From Gammaproteobacteria bacterium (GTDB lineage: Bacteria; Pseudomonadota; Gammaproteobacteria; DSM-16500), in NCBI GenBank assembly GCA_019634835.1, contig JAHCAO010000007.1:32451-96450 (forward strand): a stretch of 64,000 nucleotides of DNA. Reading direction: 5' to 3'. This document shows, piece by piece, positions 54,217-62,426 of the stretch; within the stretch, counting starts at the first letter, position 1, and every line of letters starts with the position of its first letter. The translations under genes and the position numbers were made by a program. The notes beneath the pieces are model-generated. The model saw only the letters and a list, made by a program, of their open reading frames with translations. It had not been told where the DNA came from and ran no database searches.

Positions 54217-55521
54217 ATGAATGAAAAGCAGGAATTACTAAATAAAATTCGCGACAACATTAAAGAATATTGTGACATCCAGTTCAATTTTAATTTTAAT
54301 CCTAATGATCCAGTGATTCGGGTTCAAGAAACCAGCTATGGTGCTGAAGAAATTAACGCTGTCATGCAAACACTATTATCAACCATGACGACGATGGGCA
54401 AACAAGTCAGTGATTTTCAAGAAATGTATGCAAAATACGTCGGGGCTAATTATGCTGTGATGTCAAATTCAGGTTCCTCAAATAACCTATTATCTGTCGC
54501 TGCTCTTGCAAATCCTTTTACCAAAGATCATTTAAAACCAGGCGATGAAGTGATCGTTCCTGCACTATCTTGGTCAACCACCATCTGGCCTATCGTGCAG
54601 CATCATCTTGTGCCTGTTTTCGTGGATTGTGATTTACGTGATTTTAATCTCGACCTCAACCAATTAGAAAACGCGATTGGCCCCAAAACACGTGCGATCA
54701 AACTTGTACATGTATATGGCAATCCTTGCAACATGGATGCGATCATGTCATTGGCTAGAAAACATAATTTATTTGTCATTGAAGATTGCTGTGAAGCAAT
54801 GGGCGCAATGTATGACAACAAACACGTGGGCACATTTGGTAATGTAGGCAATTTCAGTTTCTTCTTTGCTCATCACATTACGACGATGGAAGGTGGAATA
54901 TCTGTCACGAACGATTTTGATTTGACAGAAACCATGAAGATTTTACGCGCACACGGCTGGTCACGCGAATCTAAAGAACATCAAAAATACATTAATATGT
55001 ACCCAGACATTGATCCGCGCTTCATTTTCATTAACCAGGGGTATAACTTACGCCCTACCGAGTTAAATGCTGCGATGGGTGCAGTGCAATTACCTAAATT
55101 AGAGCACTTTAATCATTTACGCCGCAATGCAGCTGCTTATCTCTTGGAACATTTATCCAAATACGAAGATTTTTTCCATTTCCAACATGAAACACCAAAG
55201 GGGAAACATGTCTGGTTTGGTTTCTCACTGATTGTCAAAGATACCGCGCCATTCAGCACAAAGGATATTACTACTTATTTGCAAAAACATCGTATTGAAT
55301 CACGGCCTATTATTGCCGGCAACATGACACGCCACCCTGGCGTAAAAATGTTCCCACATCGCATCAATGGCGATTTGCATGCTGCAGATATAGTGATGAA
55401 AAATGGTTTTTCATTTGGGTGCCACCAAGGCACTGATTTGAACGCATGCAAATACATTGTTAATGTCTTCGATTCTTTTGTAGATGAGTTTGTGCATAAC
55501 AAAGCCAAGATGACAGCGTAA
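54217..55521 (+). CDS. PLP-dependent sugar 3-dehydratase of the ColD/RfbH type (DegT fold)
   Basis: DegT/DnrJ/EryC1-fold protein, 434 aa. The position of the usual PLP-binding Lys is His219 (FSFFFAHHITTMEGG); Asp190 (FVIEDCCEAMG) would hold the pyridine nitrogen. A His here characterises ColD (GDP-4-keto-6-deoxymannose 3-dehydratase) and RfbH (CDP-sugar 3-dehydrase), which remove the C3 hydroxyl and do not transaminate. RfbH's [2Fe-2S] cysteine cluster after the FRDWGRD region is absent (here HGWSRESKEHQKY), so ColD is the closer functional model. It is the last gene of the exporter run; AGGAGAT lies before the ATG. Confidence 0.85.
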   Translation: MNEKQELLNKIRDNIKEYCDIQFNFNFNPNDPVIRVQETSYGAEEINAVMQTLLSTMTTMGKQVSDFQEMYAKYVGANYAVMSNSGSSNNLLSVAALANPFTKDHLKPGDEVIVPALSWSTTIWPIVQHHLVPVFVDCDLRDFNLDLNQLENAIGPKTRAIKLVHVYGNPCNMDAIMSLARKHNLFVIEDCCEAMGAMYDNKHVGTFGNVGNFSFFFAHHITTMEGGISVTNDFDLTETMKILRAHGWSRESKEHQKYINMYPDIDPRFIFINQGYNLRPTELNAAMGAVQLPKLEHFNHLRRNAAAYLLEHLSKYEDFFHFQHETPKGKHVWFGFSLIVKDTAPFSTKDITTYLQKHRIESRPIIAGNMTRHPGVKMFPHRINGDLHAADIVMKNGFSFGCHQGTDLNACKYIVNVFDSFVDEFVHNKAKMTA

Positions 55522-55527
55522 AGAGTA

Positions 55528-55688
55528 CATGGCAAGTTTTTTGCAGTGAGAAGTGGAGGGTATTTTTCCTTCACCATTAATCGCAAAATACACTCATCCT
55601 TGATTGGGTTTTGCTCTCGCAGACTCCTGTCTGCGAGTGAATGGTTCATACAAAATACCCTCCGCCTCATGACGCAAAAAACTCATAC
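55528..55688 (-). repeat. Fold-back element copy C, convergent gap
   Basis: About 161 bp between the dehydratase stop and the cyclase stop. Arms (left GGCAAGTTTTTTGCAG...GGAGGGTATTTT, right its approximate mirror) carry several mismatches. The minus-strand interior is intact: hairpin CTCGCAGAC-AGGA-GTCTGCGAG, linker, GCAAAA/TTTTGC with a 6-bp stem. It may serve as a bidirectional terminator between these genes. Confidence 0.85.
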
Positions 55689-55700
55689 GCTCGTTAAGCG

Positions 55701-57578
55701 CTACAATTTACGCGAAATTAATGCATATACACGGATTTCCTCTATTATTCCTTTAAGCGAGACATACCCCATTTCTTGTAACACAAATTTATCTTTAATC
55801 ATGGCATAAACTGCTTCACTCACCAGGATGGAGGTATTAAATTTTTTATTCATCCCTTCTAATCGGCTAGCAATATTAATTGAATCACCTACTGCCGTAT
55901 AATTAATACGCTCGGATGAGCCCACATTTCCAACAATCGCTTCTCCAATATGGATACCTATGCGTGTATAAAATGGAGATTTACCTTCATCTTTCCATTT
56001 CTTATTTAACCCGCTTAATTTATCCATAAATTGTAAGGCTGCATTTGCTGCATGGTGACAAGGAGACTCAATATTATCTGGTGCTCCCCAAAATGCCATA
56101 ATAGAATCACCGATATATTTATCCACCGTACCTCTCTCGCGAAGAATAACACGAGTTAACGCATCAAAATATTCATTCAGCTGTGAGACTAACGGCGCTG
56201 GATCTGATTGGTGAGAAATGGTGGTGAAATCTTGGATATCACTAAAAAATGCAACGATGGTTTTTTTACTGCCACCTAACCTTGCATGTTCACCTTTCTT
56301 GATTAGTTGCTTCACCAACTCTGACGGCACATAGCGCTTAAATGCTCTAAGGCCCACTTTCATAGTGTAAATAGCATCAGATAATAATAATACTTCTTTT
56401 ATTCTTGTAGCGATTCGTCCATCACCTGCAAGATCAAAATTTTTGATTTTATTAGTTTCTTTAATCAATAATTTTATCGGCTTAACAATATTATTAACAA
56501 ACCCCGAAACTAAAAATATCCCTAATAATAAAATAAATAAACTAATAATAATATTCTTCATTCGTGCCTTATTCAGTTCACCAACAAAATCATTTTCAGG
56601 CACAACAAGACCAATCAACCAGCCTTGATATTTTAACATTGGTATTTGACGATAAGTCGCAAGATAAATTTTATCTTTATAAATAAAAGAAAAACTGCTA
56701 TTGCCGGTTTTTTTGTATAAATCAAATGAATGACTAATCCATGGGGAAGACATCTCATGAATGTCTTCCAACTGGGTTTGTTTAGGTAATTTAGACAGCC
56801 CAGGATAAGCGATGAGTTTTCCATTTTTTTGTACAACAAATATGATGCCATTAGGACTAATGGTTAAACCATCGATATACCATGAAATCCAATCAAGGCG
56901 TATGTCCACTCCCAATACGCCTTTTAATTTAGTATTTTTTTCATAGACAGGCGTAGCAAGCGTAATGCCCAAATGTTCCATCGGTTGATAAAGGTAGACA
57001 TCTGTCCATGTCGGCTTTTTATTTTCAGCAGCAGCTCGAAACCAAGGTCTTTCTCTAGGATCATAATGACTGAGTTTAGATTTCTTATATTCAATTATCT
57101 TTCCACTCACATCCCGTCCAATCTTTAATTCATAAGGATTAGGCAAGCTTCTATGGTAATAATAACTTGAAATTGAATTATCATCTTCATATTCAGCTGA
57201 CACATAATTACCGTTAATATCGCCCCAATACACAGATTGGACAATATTAAATCCTGCCGCAAGCGTGTAAAAATATTGAATCATCTCGTTAATATCTTCT
57301 GTATTCAGTACCTGCCCTAAAATCAAGGACGCTGTCACTTCAGCATCACGCTGGGCCAATGTGATTTCAGATACGAAAAGTTGATTCAATGATTTTGTAA
57401 TATCTTGCATGGATTGATTTGCGCTATAAATGATATGGTCAGACGAACTTTTATAGTCAATGGATATTAACACTGCACTGGTTAAAACAAATAAAGAAAT
57501 AAAAATAGATAAAATACTAAATTTTAAGGTAACGATAATGCGATTAATCAACTCTATCATTTTTTTTAAATACTTCAT
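55701..57578 (-). CDS. Adenylate/guanylate cyclase with Cache sensor and HAMP-like region
   Basis: Class III nucleotide cyclase on the inner membrane. N-terminal helix (about 14-38), a large periplasmic dCache-like sensor (about 40-340; YYHRSLPNPYELKIGRD, YDPRERPWFRAAAENKKPTWTDVY, VLGVDIRLDWISWYI), second helix (about 345-365), HAMP/linker (NNIVKPIKLLIKETN), and the catalytic domain: VAFFSDIQDFTTIS (metal-binding Asp), KYIGDSIMAFWGAP, GIHIGEAIVGNVGSSERINYTAVGDSINIASRLE. Lys and Asp residues at the purine-selective positions look adenylate-like, but I cannot be sure. It signals an unknown small ligand. Confidence 0.92.
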   Translation of the reverse strand: MKYLKKMIELINRIIVTLKFSILSIFISLFVLTSAVLISIDYKSSSDHIIYSANQSMQDITKSLNQLFVSEITLAQRDAEVTASLILGQVLNTEDINEMIQYFYTLAAGFNIVQSVYWGDINGNYVSAEYEDDNSISSYYYHRSLPNPYELKIGRDVSGKIIEYKKSKLSHYDPRERPWFRAAAENKKPTWTDVYLYQPMEHLGITLATPVYEKNTKLKGVLGVDIRLDWISWYIDGLTISPNGIIFVVQKNGKLIAYPGLSKLPKQTQLEDIHEMSSPWISHSFDLYKKTGNSSFSFIYKDKIYLATYRQIPMLKYQGWLIGLVVPENDFVGELNKARMKNIIISLFILLLGIFLVSGFVNNIVKPIKLLIKETNKIKNFDLAGDGRIATRIKEVLLLSDAIYTMKVGLRAFKRYVPSELVKQLIKKGEHARLGGSKKTIVAFFSDIQDFTTISHQSDPAPLVSQLNEYFDALTRVILRERGTVDKYIGDSIMAFWGAPDNIESPCHHAANAALQFMDKLSGLNKKWKDEGKSPFYTRIGIHIGEAIVGNVGSSERINYTAVGDSINIASRLEGMNKKFNTSILVSEAVYAMIKDKFVLQEMGYVSLKGIIEEIRVYALISRKL

Positions 57579-57615
57579 GGCAAATCATCCATTCAATCGC
57601 CTATTTATACCTATC

Positions 57616-57832
57616 GCATTTCACGTAGGTGTTCTATGGGTATATAACGAGTTTTTTGCAACGAAAGGATCAGGATATTTTGTATGAGCAATTAACAAGC
57701 AGACAGGAGTCTGCGAGAGCAAAACCCAATCAAGGATGAGTGTGTTTTGCGCTTAATTGTGAAGGAAAAATATCCTGATCCTTTCGTTGCAAAAAACTCG
57801 TTATATACCCATAGAACACCTACGTGAAATGC
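57616..57832 (+). repeat. Fold-back element copy D (best preserved, 66-bp perfect arms)
   Basis: 217-bp element with 66-bp arms that match perfectly; left begins GCATTTCACGTAGGTGTTCT. Interior on the plus strand: CAATTAA pairing with TTAATTG, hairpin GCAGAC-AGGA-GTCTGC, linker GAGA, hairpin GCAAAAC-(18 bases)-GTTTTGC. The interior runs opposite to copies A, B and C. It fills the divergent gap between the cyclase and an SDR gene; 57833-58000 shows no other gene. Confidence 0.92.
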
Positions 57833-58000
57833 TGCAGATATATTTCAATAAGAGTAGCTTGATCTCGCATAAGGACACAAGTCATAAACAATAATCACAA
57901 CGATTCCGCTGGCCTTATAGGACTGGAAACTTATCTAGCACATCATAGACAAGTATGGCAGAATGACCCCGTTTGCAAGAACCTACCTGCTGGAGCCATC

Positions 58001-58963
58001 ATGAGAAAGAAAGTATTAATCTGCGGTGCAACTGGTTTTATCGGCCGCAACTTAACGGAACAATTGAGCAAACGATCTGATCTTGAAATCCATGCAGTAC
58101 GCTTTAATCGCCCTGAATATGCTTGCTCAAATGTGATCTGGCATCATGCCGATTTACGCAATCCAGCTGATGTTGAACGTGTTGTCCAAGGAACAGATGT
58201 CATTATTCAAGCTGCAGCAACCACATCCGGTTCTAAAGATATTGTGACTCGTCCTTTTATCCATGTAACCGACAACGCAGTCATGAATTCACTGTTATTT
58301 CGCTCTGCATTTGAACATAAGATTCAGCACGTCGTATTTTTCAGCTGTACTGTCATGTATCAATCCAGTGAAAAAGCATTAAAAGAAACTGATTTTGATG
58401 CTAACAAACCACTACATCCGCGTTACTTCGGCGTAGGCAACACCAAATTATATATCGAGAAAATGTGTGAATTTTATGCTGGGATTTCAGACACTAAATT
58501 CACCGCTATCCGTCATTCCAATATTTATGGTGCACATGATAAATACGACTTAGAACGCAGCCATGTGTTTGGCGCTACGATTACAAAAGTCATGATCGCT
58601 AAAGATAAAATCATAGTCTGGGGCACAGGTGAAGAAGAACGTGATCTTTTATATGCAGATGATTTAGTTAACTTTGTCGAACTTGCCATAGAAAAACAAC
58701 CAGAAAAATACCGCTTATATCACTGCGGACTGGGTCAAGCGATTCCCATTAAACAATTAGTACAAAAAATTATTGCACACTCGGGCAAACCATTAACCAT
58801 CGAGCATGACTTATCACAACCCACCATCAAAACTAGCTTGTTCCTGGATTGCACACTAGCTCAAACAGAATTAGGCTGGGAGCCAAAAACTAGTTTAGAC
58901 GAAGGTATTAAAAAAACATTGGCTTGGTGGAGAGAGAATGTAGGAGTGGCAAAAGTTGCTTAG
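58001..58963 (+). CDS. NAD-dependent epimerase/dehydratase (extended SDR, GDP-fucose-synthase-like)
   Basis: Extended SDR acting on a nucleotide sugar. N-terminal ATP/NAD loop CGATGFIGRNL; DLRNPADVERVVQGTDVIIQAAATTSG; FFSCTVMYQSS with the catalytic-type Ser; RHSNIYGAHDKYDLERSHVFGATITKV and VWGTGEEERDLLYADDLVNFV resemble GDP-4-keto-6-deoxymannose epimerase/reductases. The normal Tyr-x3-Lys is altered: Lys is in GNTKLYIEK but the residue four before it is Val, with a Tyr three further upstream. Length 320 aa. Substrate unknown; context suggests a deoxy-sugar. Confidence 0.8.
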   Translation: MRKKVLICGATGFIGRNLTEQLSKRSDLEIHAVRFNRPEYACSNVIWHHADLRNPADVERVVQGTDVIIQAAATTSGSKDIVTRPFIHVTDNAVMNSLLFRSAFEHKIQHVVFFSCTVMYQSSEKALKETDFDANKPLHPRYFGVGNTKLYIEKMCEFYAGISDTKFTAIRHSNIYGAHDKYDLERSHVFGATITKVMIAKDKIIVWGTGEEERDLLYADDLVNFVELAIEKQPEKYRLYHCGLGQAIPIKQLVQKIIAHSGKPLTIEHDLSQPTIKTSLFLDCTLAQTELGWEPKTSLDEGIKKTLAWWRENVGVAKVA

Positions 58964-58974
58964 TCAAGCAAATG

Positions 58975-60891
58975 CTATCCGTTCATGAATGGCGTTTTTG
59001 CTGCTCGCATGTTGAGAGAGAGCGAGGAGATAATACGCTTAAATTCTGCAGCGTATTTTTTGGGATCAGAAGATAAGTGAGCGTAAATATCAAACGGAAT
59101 ATCTTGCTTTTCGCCCAACAATACTTGGCTAATTTTTATGCCTAATAAGCGTTCGATTTGACCACATATAATCCATTGAACAATGGCAGCAGTACCACGT
59201 TTATACGGATATAATACACATAAGTAGTACGCCAACTCCCCTAATTTTTCCAAGCAATCATCATTCACCCCTTTACTTTGGCTCAATGGCTGTAAATATT
59301 GCTTATCTAAAATATGAATACATTTCTCATATTCTTCTTGAGATAAAGTAGAGAATCCTGTTTCTATCCGTACATTATTAGATTCACCTTGGTATAAGTC
59401 TATTATGCGATCAGGGAATTTGACCTCACCCCATACAGCATCTTTCAGAGTAAGATAGATTCTTTTACGCTCTCCTTGACCTACGCAGGATTGTTTTTGC
59501 GTTACACGAACTTGCATATTACTTGGGACAAATAGATCTCTGATAGATGTTCTAGTAAGTTGGAAAACGCTAAGTAACACTTCTTTCGAAACAACACTAT
59601 ATCCAGCGTTGCTATAAATATCGCCTTGTTCCTCTGTGCGATAAACACCAAAATCTTTTGCTGTATTGTGGCATGAAGAGACTGCTACTTTATGTCTAAA
59701 ATCTGATAAATAAATCATCATCTCTAATAATGACTTTTCTTTGACAGCAGTATTGACCCATTGAATGGCATATTCTGAATAGACACTCCAATACTGTTGT
59801 TCTTTTTTTGTGTCCACAGAATCTAACCCATTTCCTTTCAAACGTGCCTGGCAAGATCGATCCATAAATTCTTCAGTAACGACTTTCTTAAATAATGACA
59901 CATCTAATATCTTCGTCTGATCCAGCCTTGCCAGTATCTCTGACACAAAGAAAATGAATTTTTCTACCTGAGCAACTTGCGTTATTTTCTCTATTAAGCA
60001 AGTCACATTATCGTTATTTAATAACTTATTTTCTTGCATGATGGTAAAAATATTCTTTAATAACCAACAAGTCAAAATAGGTGAAACTGCTTTCAATGAC
60101 AATACATCTTCCAATCTTGAACCATCGCATTGATGGGCATGCAAGAGTGATTGTACTGCATTTTTTAAACTCTCTAGGTTTATTTCACGTGGGTTCAATA
60201 GTCTAATAAGCTCTTGATGCTTTTCTTGCAAAGCTCGATGTAGTTCGAGCGTGATATTATATAAACCATAAAATGAAATCTTTTGAGATTCCTTTTCCGG
60301 ATCTTTTATCGATTTCTCAAAAAACTCCATTACCTGCCTGATTTTACTTAGTATCTCTTCAACCTCCTTAAGATATGTTTGAATGCGGTACAGTGAATCG
60401 CCTGATTCAACTTCTTTAATAAAATTAATCATGGTGTCATGGTAATTGACTGTTAATTTTTTGATGAAAAGATCCATGTTATTATTTACATTTTTATACT
60501 TCTTTAAAAGATCCGCTATATTAGGATATTTTAAGTACCGATTGATCACACGAAGATGTTGGAACAAGGCATTTTGATTATGCTCACCTATCACACAAGA
60601 AAGATTGATTTTCTTACTGAGGGGGGAAAGCAATTCAATCACATTACAATCAAGAGGGCCAGTGAAAGTTAGAATAATTTTATCCACTTCGGACTGTACT
60701 TGCATTCTAATCAGATGACTTGCAAGTGCTTTTTTTATTTCTATTATAGTGGTCATGATGGATCCAGATTTCAAGTCCATATGACCCTCATTAGTAAATG
60801 CAACTACGCAACTACTAACAACTGGCACATTAGCAAAATACGTTGTAATAGGATTTATATAATACAAAGAATGTGTGTCTTGTCTCTGCAT
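58975..60891 (-). CDS. Unknown large protein, about 638 aa (possible secreted effector)
   Basis: I do not recognise this protein. It is soluble, mixed in character and without signal peptide or membrane helix. Middle region strongly helical (KYKNVNNNMDLFIKKLTVNYHDTMINFIKEVESGD), then a segment with GAVSPIL-like turns, and a C-terminal helical module with YLCVLYPYKRGTAAIVQWIICGQIERLLGI. The frame opens at GTG 60930, but ATG at 60891 has GAGGAG 11 bases upstream and is preferred. The C-terminus RAAKTPFMNG is short and polar. Lineage-specific; secretion is unproven. Confidence 0.7.
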   Translation of the reverse strand: MQRQDTHSLYYINPITTYFANVPVVSSCVVAFTNEGHMDLKSGSIMTTIIEIKKALASHLIRMQVQSEVDKIILTFTGPLDCNVIELLSPLSKKINLSCVIGEHNQNALFQHLRVINRYLKYPNIADLLKKYKNVNNNMDLFIKKLTVNYHDTMINFIKEVESGDSLYRIQTYLKEVEEILSKIRQVMEFFEKSIKDPEKESQKISFYGLYNITLELHRALQEKHQELIRLLNPREINLESLKNAVQSLLHAHQCDGSRLEDVLSLKAVSPILTCWLLKNIFTIMQENKLLNNDNVTCLIEKITQVAQVEKFIFFVSEILARLDQTKILDVSLFKKVVTEEFMDRSCQARLKGNGLDSVDTKKEQQYWSVYSEYAIQWVNTAVKEKSLLEMMIYLSDFRHKVAVSSCHNTAKDFGVYRTEEQGDIYSNAGYSVVSKEVLLSVFQLTRTSIRDLFVPSNMQVRVTQKQSCVGQGERKRIYLTLKDAVWGEVKFPDRIIDLYQGESNNVRIETGFSTLSQEEYEKCIHILDKQYLQPLSQSKGVNDDCLEKLGELAYYLCVLYPYKRGTAAIVQWIICGQIERLLGIKISQVLLGEKQDIPFDIYAHLSSDPKKYAAEFKRIISSLSLNMRAAKTPFMNG

Positions 60892-61075
60892 ATTGAAGCT
60901 ATCTCCTCGTTTTTTCTTCTTTTCAAGCACAATTTGTCTGTAGCACGAAATGATGATTATATTTATAATGGCGATTTTACTCCTTTATTATTAAATTATT
61001 ATGATAACGGTCAGGCGGTAAGCATTCAGTTAACTTACCATTTGTTGGTTTTTTATCACTGAGCCGTTGTACGTA

Positions 61076-61248
61076 GTAAGTGTTCGGTGATAGCTGCATC
61101 TAAGCAAGGTGGCTCTTTTTATTTTTATAGGAGAGAAAGTGGACAGGAGTCCACTTTAGCAAAAGCCGGAAGGGAAACGTCTTTTGCGACCGAATATAAA
61201 AATAAAAAGAGCCACCTTGCTTAGATGCAGCTATCACCGAACACTTAC
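61076..61248 (+). repeat. Fold-back element, subfamily 2, copy 2
   Basis: 173-bp palindrome with arms of about 54 bp matching perfectly (left starts GTAAGTGTTCGGTGATAGCT). The plus-strand interior is hairpin GTGGAC-AGGA-GTCCAC, linker TTTA, hairpin GCAAAAG-(15 bases)-CTTTTGC, nearly identical to 15744-15890. The outer arms are only about 60% similar to those of that copy. It lies in the divergent gap 60931-61302; the remainder of that gap shows an inverted repeat GGTAAG/CTTACC around 61030 and no gene. Confidence 0.9.
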
Positions 61249-61302
61249 AATAGGTATGTCAAGTGACCACAACTAGTTGTTTTAAAAAAACAGGATCAAG
61301 TC

Positions 61303-62316
61303 ATGAGCTTTTATACAAATAAAAATGTTTTGGTTACAGGCGGCACGGGATTAATTGGCCGTCCTCTCGTTGAAATATTGTTAGCACAAGGTGCTAACGT
61401 AACAGTCGTTTCGCTAGATGACCCATCCCGCGCTCCTCAAGGCGTCACTTTCAAACGCACAGATTTACGTGAATTTAGTAATTGCCTGGAAATTTGCCAA
61501 GACCAAGAAATTGTATTCCAACTAGCTGGCGTAAAAGGTTCGCCTGCTATGACGGCAAAACGTCCAGCCAGCTTTTTTGTCCCTACTCTCACCTTTAGCA
61601 TCAACATGATGGAAGCTGCCCGACGTATGGGAGTAGAACGTTTCTTATTCACTAGTTCAGTAGGGGTTTATGCACCCGCTGAAATTTTCTATGAAGATGA
61701 AGTCTGGAAAACCTTCCCTTCCCCCAATGATCGTTTTGCTGGTTGGGCCAAGCGCATGGGTGAATTGCAAGCAGAAGCGTATAAAATCGAATATCAGTGG
61801 GACAAAATTTCTATTGTCCGTCCCGCCAATGTATACGGCCCTTATGACAACTTTGATCCTGCCAATGCGATGGTCATTCCTTCTCTCATCAAACGTGCTA
61901 TGGATGGGGAAAAACCTTTGACCGTATGGGGTGACGGTTCGCCTATACGTGATTTTATCCATGCACGAGATGTCGCTCGAGGTATGTTATTAGCAGTCGA
62001 GAAAGGTATCAATGAACCCATTAACTTAGGCAGTGGCAGCGGTGTCACGATCAAGCAAATTGCAGAAATCGTTGCTGCTCACATTCCAAGCGGCCCCGTT
62101 GAACTCGTCTGGGACACGACCAAGCCTAAAGGCGATGCCAAACGTTTAATGGACATGACTCGCGCAAATTCCCATGGTTTTATTCCACAAACCTCTATTG
62201 AAGAAGGTATCAAAGAAACGATTACTTGGTATGCACAAAACAAGAGTATTGCCGATAATCGCTATAATGCATTTACTGAAAAAGCTCATTTACCTACCGA
62301 GCAAATGCTAAGGTAA
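61303..62316 (+). CDS. NAD-dependent epimerase/dehydratase (extended SDR)
   Basis: Extended SDR of nucleotide-sugar metabolism. NAD loop VTGGTGLIGRPLVEIL; FQLAGVKGSPAMTAKRPASFFVPTLTFSINMMEAARRMGVERFLFTSSVGVYAP with Ser; PANVYGPYDNFDPANAMVIPSLIKRAMDGEKPLTVWGDGSPIRDFIHARDVARG; the C-terminal GSGSGVTIKQIAEIV. The expected Tyr-x3-Lys reads AGWAK (Ala at the Tyr position), the second SDR in this locus with an altered site. Length 337 aa. It probably acts with the SDR at 58001 and the dehydratase at 54217. Confidence 0.82.
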   Translation: MSFYTNKNVLVTGGTGLIGRPLVEILLAQGANVTVVSLDDPSRAPQGVTFKRTDLREFSNCLEICQDQEIVFQLAGVKGSPAMTAKRPASFFVPTLTFSINMMEAARRMGVERFLFTSSVGVYAPAEIFYEDEVWKTFPSPNDRFAGWAKRMGELQAEAYKIEYQWDKISIVRPANVYGPYDNFDPANAMVIPSLIKRAMDGEKPLTVWGDGSPIRDFIHARDVARGMLLAVEKGINEPINLGSGSGVTIKQIAEIVAAHIPSGPVELVWDTTKPKGDAKRLMDMTRANSHGFIPQTSIEEGIKETITWYAQNKSIADNRYNAFTEKAHLPTEQMLR

Positions 62317-62404
62317 AGTTACATAAATCGAGTGGTAGAACATTTCATTGAAAAAAATATTCTGGATGATACTCCACAACCTCCTCGTCCCCACCAAACA
62401 TAAA

Positions 62405-62424
62405 ACTCGGCCGCAAGGCCGAGT
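62405..62424 (-). terminator. Hairpin terminator of the gene at 62427
   Basis: A perfect 8-bp stem ACTCGGCC/GGCCGAGT with a GCAA loop. On the minus strand it follows the stop codon of the gene at 62427-63542 and is followed by GTTTTATG, so it looks like a weak intrinsic terminator. The plus strand has no T-run, so it would only weakly terminate the SDR. Confidence 0.7.
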
Positions 62425-62426
62425 CG

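Noticed and set aside
54217..55521. Annotation as DegT aminotransferase
   Set aside because: The PLP lysine is replaced by His, the hallmark of 3-dehydratases.
60700..61062. 120-aa plus-strand open frame upstream of the SDR
   Set aside because: Half is antisense to the 58975 gene and the rest is low-complexity intergenic sequence.
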